7,718 bases of DNA from Anaerolineae bacterium (GCA_021162125.1 JAGGZG010000246.1:1-7718), one strand, 5' to 3'. Shown: positions 1-6,017, numbered from the stretch's first letter. Translations and numbers: made by a program. The notes: generated by a model from the sequence alone, not told the origin.

Positions 1-106
1 GTTAGCAGCATTGAGCTAAAGCTGGCTGTCCACCTGCGTGGGCAGGCGCGTCCACGCAGGTGGACGCTCGGCTGCAAGCCCTCTAGAGGCGATTTCAATC
101 GCTAAC
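1..106 (+). repeat. Structured interspersed repeat, left copy
   Basis: Bases 13-98 match 7633-7718 at 85 of 86 positions (G at 42, A at 7662). The core is a 15-bp hairpin: 28-42 pairs with 51-65 around an 8-nt loop (43-50), with a G-U wobble as the loop-closing pair. Downstream are a small stem (70-73 with 77-80), the 10-bp palindrome CCTCTAGAGG (80-89) and the mini-palindrome GCGATTTCAATCGC (89-102). GTTAGC at 1-6 is the reverse complement of GCTAAC at 101-106, and ATTGA (10-14) of TCAAT (95-99), so the whole unit can also close on itself. It contains no plausible gene. It lies about 35 nt upstream of the carboxypeptidase Shine-Dalgarno and could be part of that leader. I recall similar motifs in Chloroflexota and cyanobacterial genomes, but cannot confirm this here. 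Confidence 0.85.
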
Positions 107-140
107 AGAAGTAGCCTGAGCAGTTACCCATTATGGTATT

Positions 141-146
141 AAGGAG
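141..146 (+). promoter_or_regulatory. Shine-Dalgarno of the M32 carboxypeptidase gene
   Basis: AAGGAG lies 7 nt before the ATG at 154. The earlier in-frame ATG at 133 has no ribosome binding site in front of it, and this Shine-Dalgarno would fall inside its coding sequence. This sets the start at 154. Confidence 0.75.
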
Positions 147-153
147 CGTGTTG

Positions 154-1662
154 ATGCTGGATAAACTACAAGAACTGAAAACCCGCTTGGCCGAGATCAG
201 TGACCTGGGGAGTGCGGCGGCCCTGTTGGGCTGGGATCAGGAGACCTACATGCCCCCCGGCGGCGCGAAGGCCCGCTCCGAACAATTGGCCACGCTGAGG
301 AGGCTGGCCCACGAGCTGTTCGTCAGCGACGAGATAGGACGGCTGCTGGAGGATCTGTCCGGGCCGGCGGCCGATCTGGATCCCGACTCCGACGACGCCC
401 GCCTCATCCGCGTCACGGCCCGCGATTATGCCAAAGCCTGCAAGCTCCCACCGAAGCTGGTGGCCGAGCTGGCAAGGACGACCTCAGCGGCGGTGCCGGT
501 GTGGGCCAAGGCGCGCCAGGAATCGGACTTCGCCCTGTTCGCCCCCCACCTGGAGCAAATCGTCGGGCTGCTCATCCAGAAGGCCGAGGCCCTGGGCTAT
601 CAGGACCGTCTGTACGACGCCCTGCTCGACGAGTACGAGCCCGACATGACGGCGGTGCAGGTGGAGGCCGTCTTCACCGAGCTCAAGGCGGAGATTGTGC
701 CGCTGTTGCGAGCCATCACCGCCAACCTGGACGCGGTGGACGATGCGGTGCTGCACCGCGACTTCGACGAGGGCAAACAGTGGGAGCTCGGCATCGAGGT
801 TCTGAAGCTCATCGGCTTCGACTTTGAACACGGTAGACAGGACAAGTCCACGCATCCGTTCACCACTGCCTTCTCGCCCACGGACGTGCGGCTCACCACG
901 CGCATTGATCGCACCTTCCTGGCCCAGGGTCTGTTCGGGACGTTACACGAGGGTGGCCACGCGCTATACGATCAGGGGATCAGCCTGGCCCTAGACCGCA
1001 CGCCATTGTGTGAGGGTGCCTCACTGGGTATCCACGAGTCCCAGTCCCGGATGTGGGAGAACCTGGTCGGCCGCAGTCGCGCCTTCTGGCGGTTCTTCTT
1101 CCCACGGTTGCGGGCCGCTTTCCCGGATCAGCTTGCCGACGCCGACGCCGAGACACTGTACCGCGCGGTCAACAAGGTCCGGCCCTCGCTCATCCGCGTG
1201 GAAGCCGATGAGGTGACGTACAATCTGCACATCATGCTGCGCTTCGAGCTGGAGAACGACATCCTGGAGGGCCGGGTGGGGATCGCCGAAGTCCCCGCCG
1301 CGTGGAACGCGAAAATGGAGACCTACCTGGGCCTGGTCCCGCCCGACGATGCGCAGGGGGCACTGCAGGATATTCACTGGGCGTGGGGGCTGATGGGCTA
1401 CTTCCCCACCTACTCGCTGGGCAACCTCATCTCGGCGCAGTTTTTCGATCAGGCCCGCGCCGATCTGCCGGACCTGGAGGCGCAGATCGAGGCAGGTGAA
1501 TTCGCCCCGCTTTTGAGCTGGCTGCGCGAGCACATCCATCGGCATGGGCGGAAGTTCACCCCTGCCGAGCTGGTCGAGCGGGTTACGGGCCGGCCGCTAG
1601 ACGCTGCGCCCTTCGTCCGCTACGTCAAGAACAAGTACGGCGAGCTGTATGGGCTGTCGTAG
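154..1662 (+). CDS. Thermostable-type metallocarboxypeptidase (peptidase family M32, carboxypeptidase Taq)
   Basis: A 502-residue cytoplasmic zinc carboxypeptidase that removes C-terminal residues from peptides. The family is normally about 500 residues, so this one is full length. The zinc site HEGGH is at residues 265-269 (two His ligands and catalytic Glu266). The family motif HESQSR follows at 294-299, where Glu295 is the expected third ligand. Further M32 signatures are the RVEADEVTYNLHI segment from residue 348 and GYFPTYSLGN at 415-424. The N-terminus (LGWDQETYMPPGG) is also typical of M32, and there is no signal peptide or membrane segment. The ATG at 154 is preferred to the one at 133 because AAGGAG sits 7 nt upstream. 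The gene stands alone and converges on azlD, whose stop lies 50 nt away, with no clear terminator between them. I see no convincing promoter in the short stretch after the upstream repeat. A role in peptide recycling is inferred from the family. Confidence 0.96.
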   Translation: MLDKLQELKTRLAEISDLGSAAALLGWDQETYMPPGGAKARSEQLATLRRLAHELFVSDEIGRLLEDLSGPAADLDPDSDDARLIRVTARDYAKACKLPPKLVAELARTTSAAVPVWAKARQESDFALFAPHLEQIVGLLIQKAEALGYQDRLYDALLDEYEPDMTAVQVEAVFTELKAEIVPLLRAITANLDAVDDAVLHRDFDEGKQWELGIEVLKLIGFDFEHGRQDKSTHPFTTAFSPTDVRLTTRIDRTFLAQGLFGTLHEGGHALYDQGISLALDRTPLCEGASLGIHESQSRMWENLVGRSRAFWRFFFPRLRAAFPDQLADADAETLYRAVNKVRPSLIRVEADEVTYNLHIMLRFELENDILEGRVGIAEVPAAWNAKMETYLGLVPPDDAQGALQDIHWAWGLMGYFPTYSLGNLISAQFFDQARADLPDLEAQIEAGEFAPLLSWLREHIHRHGRKFTPAELVERVTGRPLDAAPFVRYVKNKYGELYGLS

Positions 1663-1712
1663 GGTGGGTTCGGGTTTAAGGTTGGGGGGCAAGGGTGATT
1701 CTGGGTGACCCA

Positions 1713-2018
1713 TCATATTCCGAAGATACTCAGAGCCCAGAATGTCACCAGCCCGCTGACGAGTGAAGGTAGCACCTGTTTGGTGCGCCAGGCCAGCAAC
1801 GCGCCCACGCCCAGCGCAAGCCACCTTCCGTGGACACCCGCTCCGGCAGGAGAGGAGAGCGCCGCCGGGGCGATGAGTGCGGCCAGCAGAGCAACAGGCA
1901 CGTAGCGCAGCCAGCGGCGAAACAGCACCGGCGGTTCCCGGCCCACCAGGGCGATCATCGCGTAGCGGGTGAAGAACGTGGCCAGGGCCATGCCCGCGAT
2001 TCTCAGCGCCGTCCCCAT
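1713..2018 (-). CDS. azlD: AzlD-type small subunit of a branched-chain amino acid exporter
   Basis: A 101-residue, very hydrophobic membrane protein of the AzlD family, the small partner of AzlC in exporters of branched-chain amino acids (related to BrnE of BrnFE). Visible features are an N-terminal helix ending in the conserved-looking TRYAMIALVGR (17-27), a second segment WLRYVPVALLAALIAPAAL (36-54) and hydrophobic stretches near 65-77 and 82-101. The length is normal for the family. The ATG at 2018 lies inside the end of azlC (16-nt overlap, different frame). It has GGAGGT 9 nt upstream (2028-2033) and gives a family-like N-terminus. An earlier in-frame ATG at 2087 would add a Gly/Arg-rich stretch that has no family resemblance. 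The overlap implies translational coupling with azlC. It is the last gene of the minus-strand operon. Confidence 0.92.
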   Translation of the reverse strand: MGTALRIAGMALATFFTRYAMIALVGREPPVLFRRWLRYVPVALLAALIAPAALSSPAGAGVHGRWLALGVGALLAWRTKQVLPSLVSGLVTFWALSIFGI

Positions 2019-2731
2019 GCCCGCTCTACCTCCTCCAGGGCGATGCCCCCCAGACTGGCCAGCAGCCCGGCTATGAGGATATGCCACTGCCCAGAGAGCA
2101 TTTGGCTGCCCGCTATCGCCAGTAACCCGGCCACTACTGCCACCGCCGCTGTCTTTCGATCCTCGATGAAGGCCATCAGCAGGCCCAGGAAAGCCAGGGG
2201 GAACACCAGGTCCAGTCCGTAGCGGGTCGGATCTGGCAGAGCCATGCCCACCAGTGCGCCCATCAGACCGCTTGTCGGCCAGGCCAGGTAGATGCCCACG
2301 TTGGCCCCCAGGAAGTAAGCCGCGCTCCCTGTTCCCTGGCGGTAGGCGGTGATGGACACCGCGTAGGATTCATCGGCCATCCACAGAGCAAGCAGTGCCC
2401 GCCAGCGCTGGCGCAACCCCAACAGGTAGGGCGCAATCGAGGCTCCCATCAGCAGGTGGCGCAGGTTGATGGCCAGCGTGGTCAGCACGATGGCCCACGT
2501 CCCCGCGCTGGCCCACATTCCCAGCGCGGTGAACTGCGCTGATCCGGCGTGGACGATCAACGACATGGCCAATGCCTCCCACGGGCTGAGACCCACCTGG
2601 CGGGCCATCACTCCGTACAGCAGGCCAAACATCACCACGCCAGGCACCAGGGGAGCGGTCGCGATCAGCCCACGGCGGAAGTCGGCGAGTGTGCCCCGCT
2701 GGGCCTGCTGTGGGATTTCTGCGGCGACCAT
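2003..2731 (-). CDS. azlC: AzlC-type large subunit of a branched-chain amino acid exporter
   Basis: A 242-residue polytopic inner-membrane protein of the AzlC family (BrnF-like), which with AzlD forms an exporter known for leucine/isoleucine/valine, methionine and the analogue azaleucine. Family-type motifs are GSAQF (63-67), NLRHLLMGASIAPYL (89-103) and ADESYA (119-124). Hydrophobic segments lie around 24-42, 55-72, 78-92, 136-150, 152-165, 174-190 and 194-231. The first 20 residues are a polar cytoplasmic tail. The ATG at 2731 starts one base after the pdxT stop codon, with a weak GGTGAG motif 5 nt upstream that overlaps the end of pdxT, so translation is probably coupled. Pairing with azlD is normal; location directly behind pdxST is not usual in my knowledge. 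The exported substrate is inferred from the family, not from residues seen here. Confidence 0.94.
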   Translation of the reverse strand: MVAAEIPQQAQRGTLADFRRGLIATAPLVPGVVMFGLLYGVMARQVGLSPWEALAMSLIVHAGSAQFTALGMWASAGTWAIVLTTLAINLRHLLMGASIAPYLLGLRQRWRALLALWMADESYAVSITAYRQGTGSAAYFLGANVGIYLAWPTSGLMGALVGMALPDPTRYGLDLVFPLAFLGLLMAFIEDRKTAAVAVVAGLLAIAGSQMLSGQWHILIAGLLASLGGIALEEVERAWGRR

Positions 2732-2732
2732 C

Positions 2733-3365
2733 TCAGCTCACCAGACTCAGAAAATAACGGTGGAAGCGCGTGTCCGCCGTCAGTTCCGGGTGGAAGGCAG
2801 TGACCAACAAGTGACCCTGCCGGGCAGCGACGACGGTGCCGTCCCCTTCGACTTCGCTCAGGGCAGGCTCCAGGTGAGCCAGCACTTCCACTCCCGGCCC
2901 CACCGACTCGATGCGCGGTGCGCGGATGAATATTGCGTGGAATGGGCGACCAGCCTCGTCTGGGGTGCTCACCGCGTTCAGTGCCGGAACGACCAGGTCG
3001 GTCTCGAAGCTGTCCACCTGTCGCCCGAAGGCGTTGCGGGCCACCGTGAGGTCCATCAATCCAAGTAGGGGTGGGTCTTTGTGCTCGCCCCGCCCGCCGC
3101 TCAATCCGCTGGCCAGGAGGATCAGGCCAGCGCAGGTGCCCCAGATCGCTTTCCCCGCGCGGGACATTTCCTGGATTGGCTCCAGCAGCCCGTATTCCAC
3201 GGCCAGTTTACCGATGGTCGTACTCTCTCCGCCGGGAATGATCAGCCCGTCCAGACGGTCGAGGTGCTCTGGTCGGCGTACCTCGACCGCCTCCACGCCT
3301 AGCTGCCACAACATCTTCTCATGTTCGATGAAGGCCCCTTGCAGGGCCAGGATGCCGATGCGCAT
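2733..3365 (-). CDS. pdxT: Pyridoxal 5'-phosphate synthase, glutaminase subunit PdxT
   Basis: The class I glutamine amidotransferase subunit of PLP synthase. It hydrolyses glutamine and channels ammonia to PdxS in the cytoplasmic PdxS-PdxT complex. The start MRIGILALQGAF is typical. GGEST is at 45-49, the nucleophile Cys78 is in GTCAG (76-80), and the rest of the triad, His192 and Glu194, is in FHPEL (191-195). At 210 residues it is slightly longer than the usual 190-200. The excess is explained by nine residues, EPALSEVEG (166-174), inserted just before DGTVVAARQG at what should be a turn between beta strands and encoded by a recognisable repeat (2844-2870). The frame stays open and all catalytic residues are intact, so the protein is probably active. 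The ATG starts 3 nt after the pdxS stop, with only a weak purine-rich GGGTGG upstream, consistent with coupled translation. azlC follows after one base. Confidence 0.97.
   Translation of the reverse strand: MRIGILALQGAFIEHEKMLWQLGVEAVEVRRPEHLDRLDGLIIPGGESTTIGKLAVEYGLLEPIQEMSRAGKAIWGTCAGLILLASGLSGGRGEHKDPPLLGLMDLTVARNAFGRQVDSFETDLVVPALNAVSTPDEAGRPFHAIFIRAPRIESVGPGVEVLAHLEPALSEVEGDGTVVAARQGHLLVTAFHPELTADTRFHRYFLSLVS
2844..2870 (-). repeat. Palindrome-like interspersed repeat inserted in frame in pdxT
   Basis: On the coding strand this stretch encodes EPALSEVEG. The core CCCTGAGCGAAGTCGAAGGG (2844-2863) has complementary ends (CCCT/AGGG) and is imperfectly palindromic inside. Removing the 27 bp rejoins VEVLAHL to DGTVVAARQG, which is the continuous sequence expected for PdxT. 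I recall this peptide and its other-strand reading FDFAQGRL as a very common repeat-derived insertion in environmental bacterial genomes. That is from memory and was not searched. Confidence 0.75.
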
Positions 3366-3368
3366 TTT

Positions 3369-4256
3369 CTACCACCCGCGTACCGCCAGACGCTCCTCGG
3401 CAGGGATAGCGGCGATCTCCAGGCCGGGCATGGCTTCACCCAGCCCCTTGCTCACCTCGGCAATGATCGCCGGATCGTTGTAGTGAGTCACGGCCTCGAC
3501 GATGGCCTTGGCCCGCCGTGCCGGGTCGGTGCTCTTGAAGATGCCGGAGCCGACGAACACTCCGTCCACGCCGAGCTGCATCATCAGCGCCGCGTCCGCA
3601 GGTGTGGCGATGCCTCCCGCCGCGAAGTTAACCACCGGCAGGCGTCCCAGTTTGGCCACCTCGCACACCAGTGCGTAGGGCGCGCCGATTTCTTTGGCGT
3701 AGGACATGAGCTCTTCGGGGGCCATCGTGGTCAGGCGGCGGATTTCGCCCAATACCGCCCGTGCGTGGCGCACGGCCTCCACCACGTTGCCGGTGCCAGC
3801 CTCACCTTTGGTGCGGATCATGGCCGCACCCTCGCCAATGCGCCGCAGCGCCTCGCCCAGGTTGCGACAGCCGCACACGAAGGGCACTTTGAAGGCGTGC
3901 TTGTCAATGTGATGCTCCTCGTCGGCCGGGGTGAGCACTTCGCTCTCATCAATGAAGTCCACGCCCAGGGCTTCCAGTACCTGCGCCTCCACGAAGTGGC
4001 CGATGCGACACTTGGCCATCACCGGGATGGTCACCGCTTCCATGATCTCCAGGATTTTCTCTGGTGGGGACATGCGAGCCACTCCGCCCTGGGCGCGGAT
4101 GTCGGCTGGCACTCGTTCCAGGGCCATCACCGCGCAGGCCCCGGCCTCCTCGGCAATGCGGGCTTGCTCGGCATTGGTCACGTCCATGATCACCCCGCCT
4201 TTGAGCATCTGCGCCAATCCGCGCTTCACGGTTTCCGTACCTGTTTCCCTTTCCAT
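3369..4256 (-). CDS. pdxS: Pyridoxal 5'-phosphate synthase, PdxS lyase subunit
   Basis: The 295-residue synthase subunit of the deoxyxylulose-independent vitamin B6 pathway. It builds PLP from ribose/ribulose 5-phosphate, glyceraldehyde 3-phosphate and ammonia supplied by PdxT, as a (beta-alpha)8 barrel that assembles into a dodecamer. Family sequence runs throughout: Asp25 in MDVTNAEQA, Lys82 in MAKCRIGHF (the pentose-phosphate Schiff-base lysine) and Lys150 in RTKGEAGTG (the second catalytic lysine). The positions differ by one from the B. subtilis numbering as I remember it. The barrel end FAAGGIATPADAALMMQLG is also typical. The ATG at 4256 has a strong GGAGGAG (4263-4269) 6 nt upstream and gives the standard length. 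The frame stays open upstream to 4589, but that part overlaps the regulator gene and is not PdxS-like. pdxT follows after 3 nt. Very high confidence. Confidence 0.98.
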   Translation of the reverse strand: MERETGTETVKRGLAQMLKGGVIMDVTNAEQARIAEEAGACAVMALERVPADIRAQGGVARMSPPEKILEIMEAVTIPVMAKCRIGHFVEAQVLEALGVDFIDESEVLTPADEEHHIDKHAFKVPFVCGCRNLGEALRRIGEGAAMIRTKGEAGTGNVVEAVRHARAVLGEIRRLTTMAPEELMSYAKEIGAPYALVCEVAKLGRLPVVNFAAGGIATPADAALMMQLGVDGVFVGSGIFKSTDPARRAKAIVEAVTHYNDPAIIAEVSKGLGEAMPGLEIAAIPAEERLAVRGW

Positions 4257-4303
4257 GATATTCTCCTCCAATCTACTGTACTGGTTGCTAGTTGCTGACG
4301 GAT
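4257..4303 (-). promoter_or_regulatory. pdxR-pdxS intergenic leader with strong Shine-Dalgarno
   Basis: A 47-nt gap between the regulator stop and the pdxS start. It holds GGAGGAG (4263-4269), directly preceded by an ATTGG pentamer that overlaps the Shine-Dalgarno (coding strand ATTGGAGGAG). I see no convincing -35/-10 pair or terminator, so readthrough from the regulator promoter is the simplest reading. A weak internal promoter cannot be excluded. Confidence 0.5.
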
Positions 4304-5809
4304 TCAGACAATCGGTCTCAGAGACAGTCTCTCGGTGGGCTGCGCACGCTGTCTCTGCAATAGCGCTTCCATCGCCTGGCCCAATCGCTTCACTCCCTCG
4401 GTGATGGCCTCCTCCGTGTGGCAGGTGAAGTTCAGGCGCATCCACTCCTGCCCGCCGCCGTCCACGTGAAAGGCGTCGCCAACGGTGAAAGCTACCCGCC
4501 TCCGTGCGGCCTCGGCCAGGAGTTCGCGGGCGTGTAAGCCCTCCGGCAGGCGACACCACAGGTAGAAGCCCCCCTCGGGCCGATTCCACGTCATGCCTGG
4601 CGGACAGTAGCGTTCCAAAGCGGCGCTCATCGCGTCCCGCCGCCGGGGGTAGACCTCACGCAGGTGCGCCAGGTGCTCGTCCAGCAATCCCTGGTGGCAA
4701 AATTCAGCCAGGGCCCATTGGCCCAGAGTGTTGGTGTGCAGATCGGTGAGCTGTTTGATCAACGCCAACCGTTCGACCACCGGCTCCGGCGCTGCCAGCC
4801 AACCCAATCGCAGGCCGGGGAACAGCATCTTGGAAAAGGTGCTGAGGTAGAGGACGTGCCCGTAGCGATCCAATGCTTTCAGCGTGGGCACCGGTGTCCC
4901 CTCATAGCGCAGCTCGCCGTAGGGATCGTCCTCCAGGATGGGCACCTGATAACGTTGGGCCAGAGCCAGGAGCTGGTACCGCCGTTCCAGGCTGAGGGTC
5001 ACGCCGGTGGGGTTCTGGAAGGTGGGCAGGGTATAGATCAATTTAGGGCGGCTGCGGGCCAGGATTTGCTCCAGCAGGTCCACCCGCATTCCCTCTTCAT
5101 CGAGAGGGACGGTGAGCAAACGCACGCCCGCCGCTCGGAAAACCTGCAACACACCGAGGTACGAGGGACTCTCCGTGATCACGATGTCGCCGGGGTCTAG
5201 CAACAGGCGGGTCACCAAGTCCAGCCCCTGCTGCGAACCGGCCAGCAGCAGCACGTTCCGCGCCGAGACGTGCGCGCCGCGCTCGGTCATGCGCCCCGCC
5301 AGCCACTCTCGCAGGGGAAAGTGCCCCTCGGTGGGACAGTGCTGAAGGAGCGTGCGCCCGTCCCGGGCCAGCACCTCGTCCACCACCATGCGAAAAGTGT
5401 CCAACGGGTAGAGGTCGGGGGCGGGCACACCCGCAGCGAAGGAGATAACGTCCTGCTGGGCGCAGAGGGTCATCATGTCACGGATGAGCGGGTCGCAAGT
5501 GGCCCGCGTGCGCAGCGAAAAAACCTCCGCCCAGGGTAGGGGGCTTGGTGAAACCGGCTGGGCCGGAGACGCCGTGGCCCGCACCACCGTCCCCCGCCCG
5601 ATGGTGGCGTCCACCAGGCCGTCGGCAGCCAATTCCTGATAAGCGTTGACCACCGTGGTGCGATTCACTCCCAATGTAGAGGCCAACTCGCGTTGGGGCG
5701 GCAGGCGGCTGCCCTCTGGCAGTGCACCGGTCAGGATGAGCTTGCGAATCTGGCTGCTAATCTGCAGATAAAGTGGTACCGGGCTGGTTCTATCCAACTG
5801 GACCAACAT
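4304..5809 (-). CDS. pdxR: MocR-family (GntR/aminotransferase) regulator, probable PdxR
   Basis: A 501-residue two-domain regulator. Residues about 10-77 form a GntR winged helix-turn-helix (PLYLQISSQIRKLI, then LPPQRELASTLGVNRTTV, then the wing GLVDATIGRGTVV). A Pro/Ser-rich linker (about 78-95) leads to a fold-type I aminotransferase domain (about 115-485). The PLP-site residues look intact: Asn266 in NPTG, Asp294/Asp295 and Tyr297 in EDDPYGEL, Schiff-base Lys327 in STFSK, and Arg458 in MRLNF for substrate carboxylate. MocR regulators of this kind sense PLP or its aldimine; PdxR members control pdxST. Location directly upstream of pdxST supports that name, although the C-terminal half also resembles 2-aminoadipate-type aminotransferases. 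The ATG at 5809 is chosen because GGGAGA (5819-5824) lies 9 nt upstream; the in-frame TTG at 5818 abuts that motif and is too close. Co-directional placement with pdxST is notable, since PdxR genes are often divergent from their target. Confidence 0.9.
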   Translation of the reverse strand: MLVQLDRTSPVPLYLQISSQIRKLILTGALPEGSRLPPQRELASTLGVNRTTVVNAYQELAADGLVDATIGRGTVVRATASPAQPVSPSPLPWAEVFSLRTRATCDPLIRDMMTLCAQQDVISFAAGVPAPDLYPLDTFRMVVDEVLARDGRTLLQHCPTEGHFPLREWLAGRMTERGAHVSARNVLLLAGSQQGLDLVTRLLLDPGDIVITESPSYLGVLQVFRAAGVRLLTVPLDEEGMRVDLLEQILARSRPKLIYTLPTFQNPTGVTLSLERRYQLLALAQRYQVPILEDDPYGELRYEGTPVPTLKALDRYGHVLYLSTFSKMLFPGLRLGWLAAPEPVVERLALIKQLTDLHTNTLGQWALAEFCHQGLLDEHLAHLREVYPRRRDAMSAALERYCPPGMTWNRPEGGFYLWCRLPEGLHARELLAEAARRRVAFTVGDAFHVDGGGQEWMRLNFTCHTEEAITEGVKRLGQAMEALLQRQRAQPTERLSLRPIV

Positions 5810-5811
5810 GG

Positions 5812-5820
5812 CGACCAATC
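5812..5820 (-). promoter_or_regulatory. Candidate downstream operator half-site in the pdxR leader
   Basis: On the minus strand this reads GATTGGTCG. The same eight bases, ATTGGTCG, recur in opposite orientation at 5881-5888. The site lies between the predicted transcription start and the pdxR ATG and overlaps the edge of the Shine-Dalgarno, a position suited to autorepression. The functional claim is inference. Confidence 0.35.
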
Positions 5821-5845
5821 TCCCTTATTGGATGCTTCTACAGCC

Positions 5846-5874
5846 AGTATAGCAGCGTTTCGACCCGCTGTCAA
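5846..5874 (-). promoter_or_regulatory. Sigma-70 type promoter of the pdxR(-pdxST-azlCD) unit
   Basis: On the minus strand TTGACA (5874-5869) and TATACT (5851-5846) are separated by exactly 17 nt, close to the housekeeping consensus. The predicted transcription start is near 5839, giving a leader of about 30 nt before the ATG at 5809. CCAAT/ATTGG motifs begin 4 bp upstream of the -35 box. Confidence 0.8.
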
Positions 5875-5877
5875 GGG

Positions 5878-5906
5878 CCAATTGGTCGGATTGAAGGCCA
5901 GCCAAT
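5878..5906. promoter_or_regulatory. Candidate MocR/PdxR operator between the divergent promoters
   Basis: It contains the palindrome CCAATTGG (5878-5885) and an overlapping inverted repeat in which ATTGGTCGG (5881-5889) faces CCAGCCAAT (5898-5906); seven of nine arm positions are complementary. It sits just upstream of the pdxR -35 box, where an activator would bind, and about 30 bp upstream of the -35 of the FecR-gene promoter. Binding by the neighbouring regulator is inferred from position and symmetry only. Confidence 0.4.
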
Positions 5907-5935
5907 CACGATCTCTATGAAGGCAACAATCCACC

Positions 5936-5964
5936 TTGCCAAAAACAGATAGAATCGGTATAAT
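5936..5964 (+). promoter_or_regulatory. Sigma-70 type promoter of the FecR-domain gene
   Basis: TTGCCA (5936-5941) and a perfect TATAAT (5959-5964) are separated by 17 nt. The predicted start is near 5971, about 47 nt before the ATG at 6018. It is divergent from the pdxR promoter, with 61 bp between the two -35 boxes. Confidence 0.8.
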
Positions 5965-6017
5965 AGAATTGTCGCCATCAGGATGAAGGTGCGCAGGGGG
6001 GAGCAAAGGAGCGAACA

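Noticed and set aside
13..98. CRISPR repeat or array.
   Set aside because: The two copies are 7.6 kb apart, much longer than CRISPR repeats, with no regular spacers and no cas genes.
1021..1545. A 174-codon minus-strand open frame inside the carboxypeptidase gene.
   Set aside because: It is antisense to conserved M32 catalytic motifs and has no recognisable domain.
1663..1712. Bidirectional terminator between the converging carboxypeptidase and azlD genes.
   Set aside because: Only a 4-bp TGGG/CCCA stem is visible, with no T-tract in either direction.
2019..2087. Upstream start for azlD adding 23 residues.
   Set aside because: The added stretch is Gly/Arg/His-rich, not membrane-like, and lies inside azlC. 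The ATG at 2018 has GGAGGT at good spacing.
3321..4298. A 325-codon plus-strand open frame opposite pdxS.
   Set aside because: It is rich in His, Gly and Leu as expected for the complement of a GC-rich gene, lacks a ribosome binding site, and the opposite strand is unmistakably pdxS and the start of pdxT.
4257..4589. N-terminal extension of PdxS by 111 residues in the same open frame.
   Set aside because: It overlaps the end of the regulator gene, does not resemble PdxS, and the ATG at 4256 has a strong Shine-Dalgarno and gives the family length.
5816..5818. TTG start for the MocR regulator, three codons upstream.
   Set aside because: It directly abuts the GGGAGA Shine-Dalgarno, leaving no spacing, whereas the ATG at 5809 has 9 nt.
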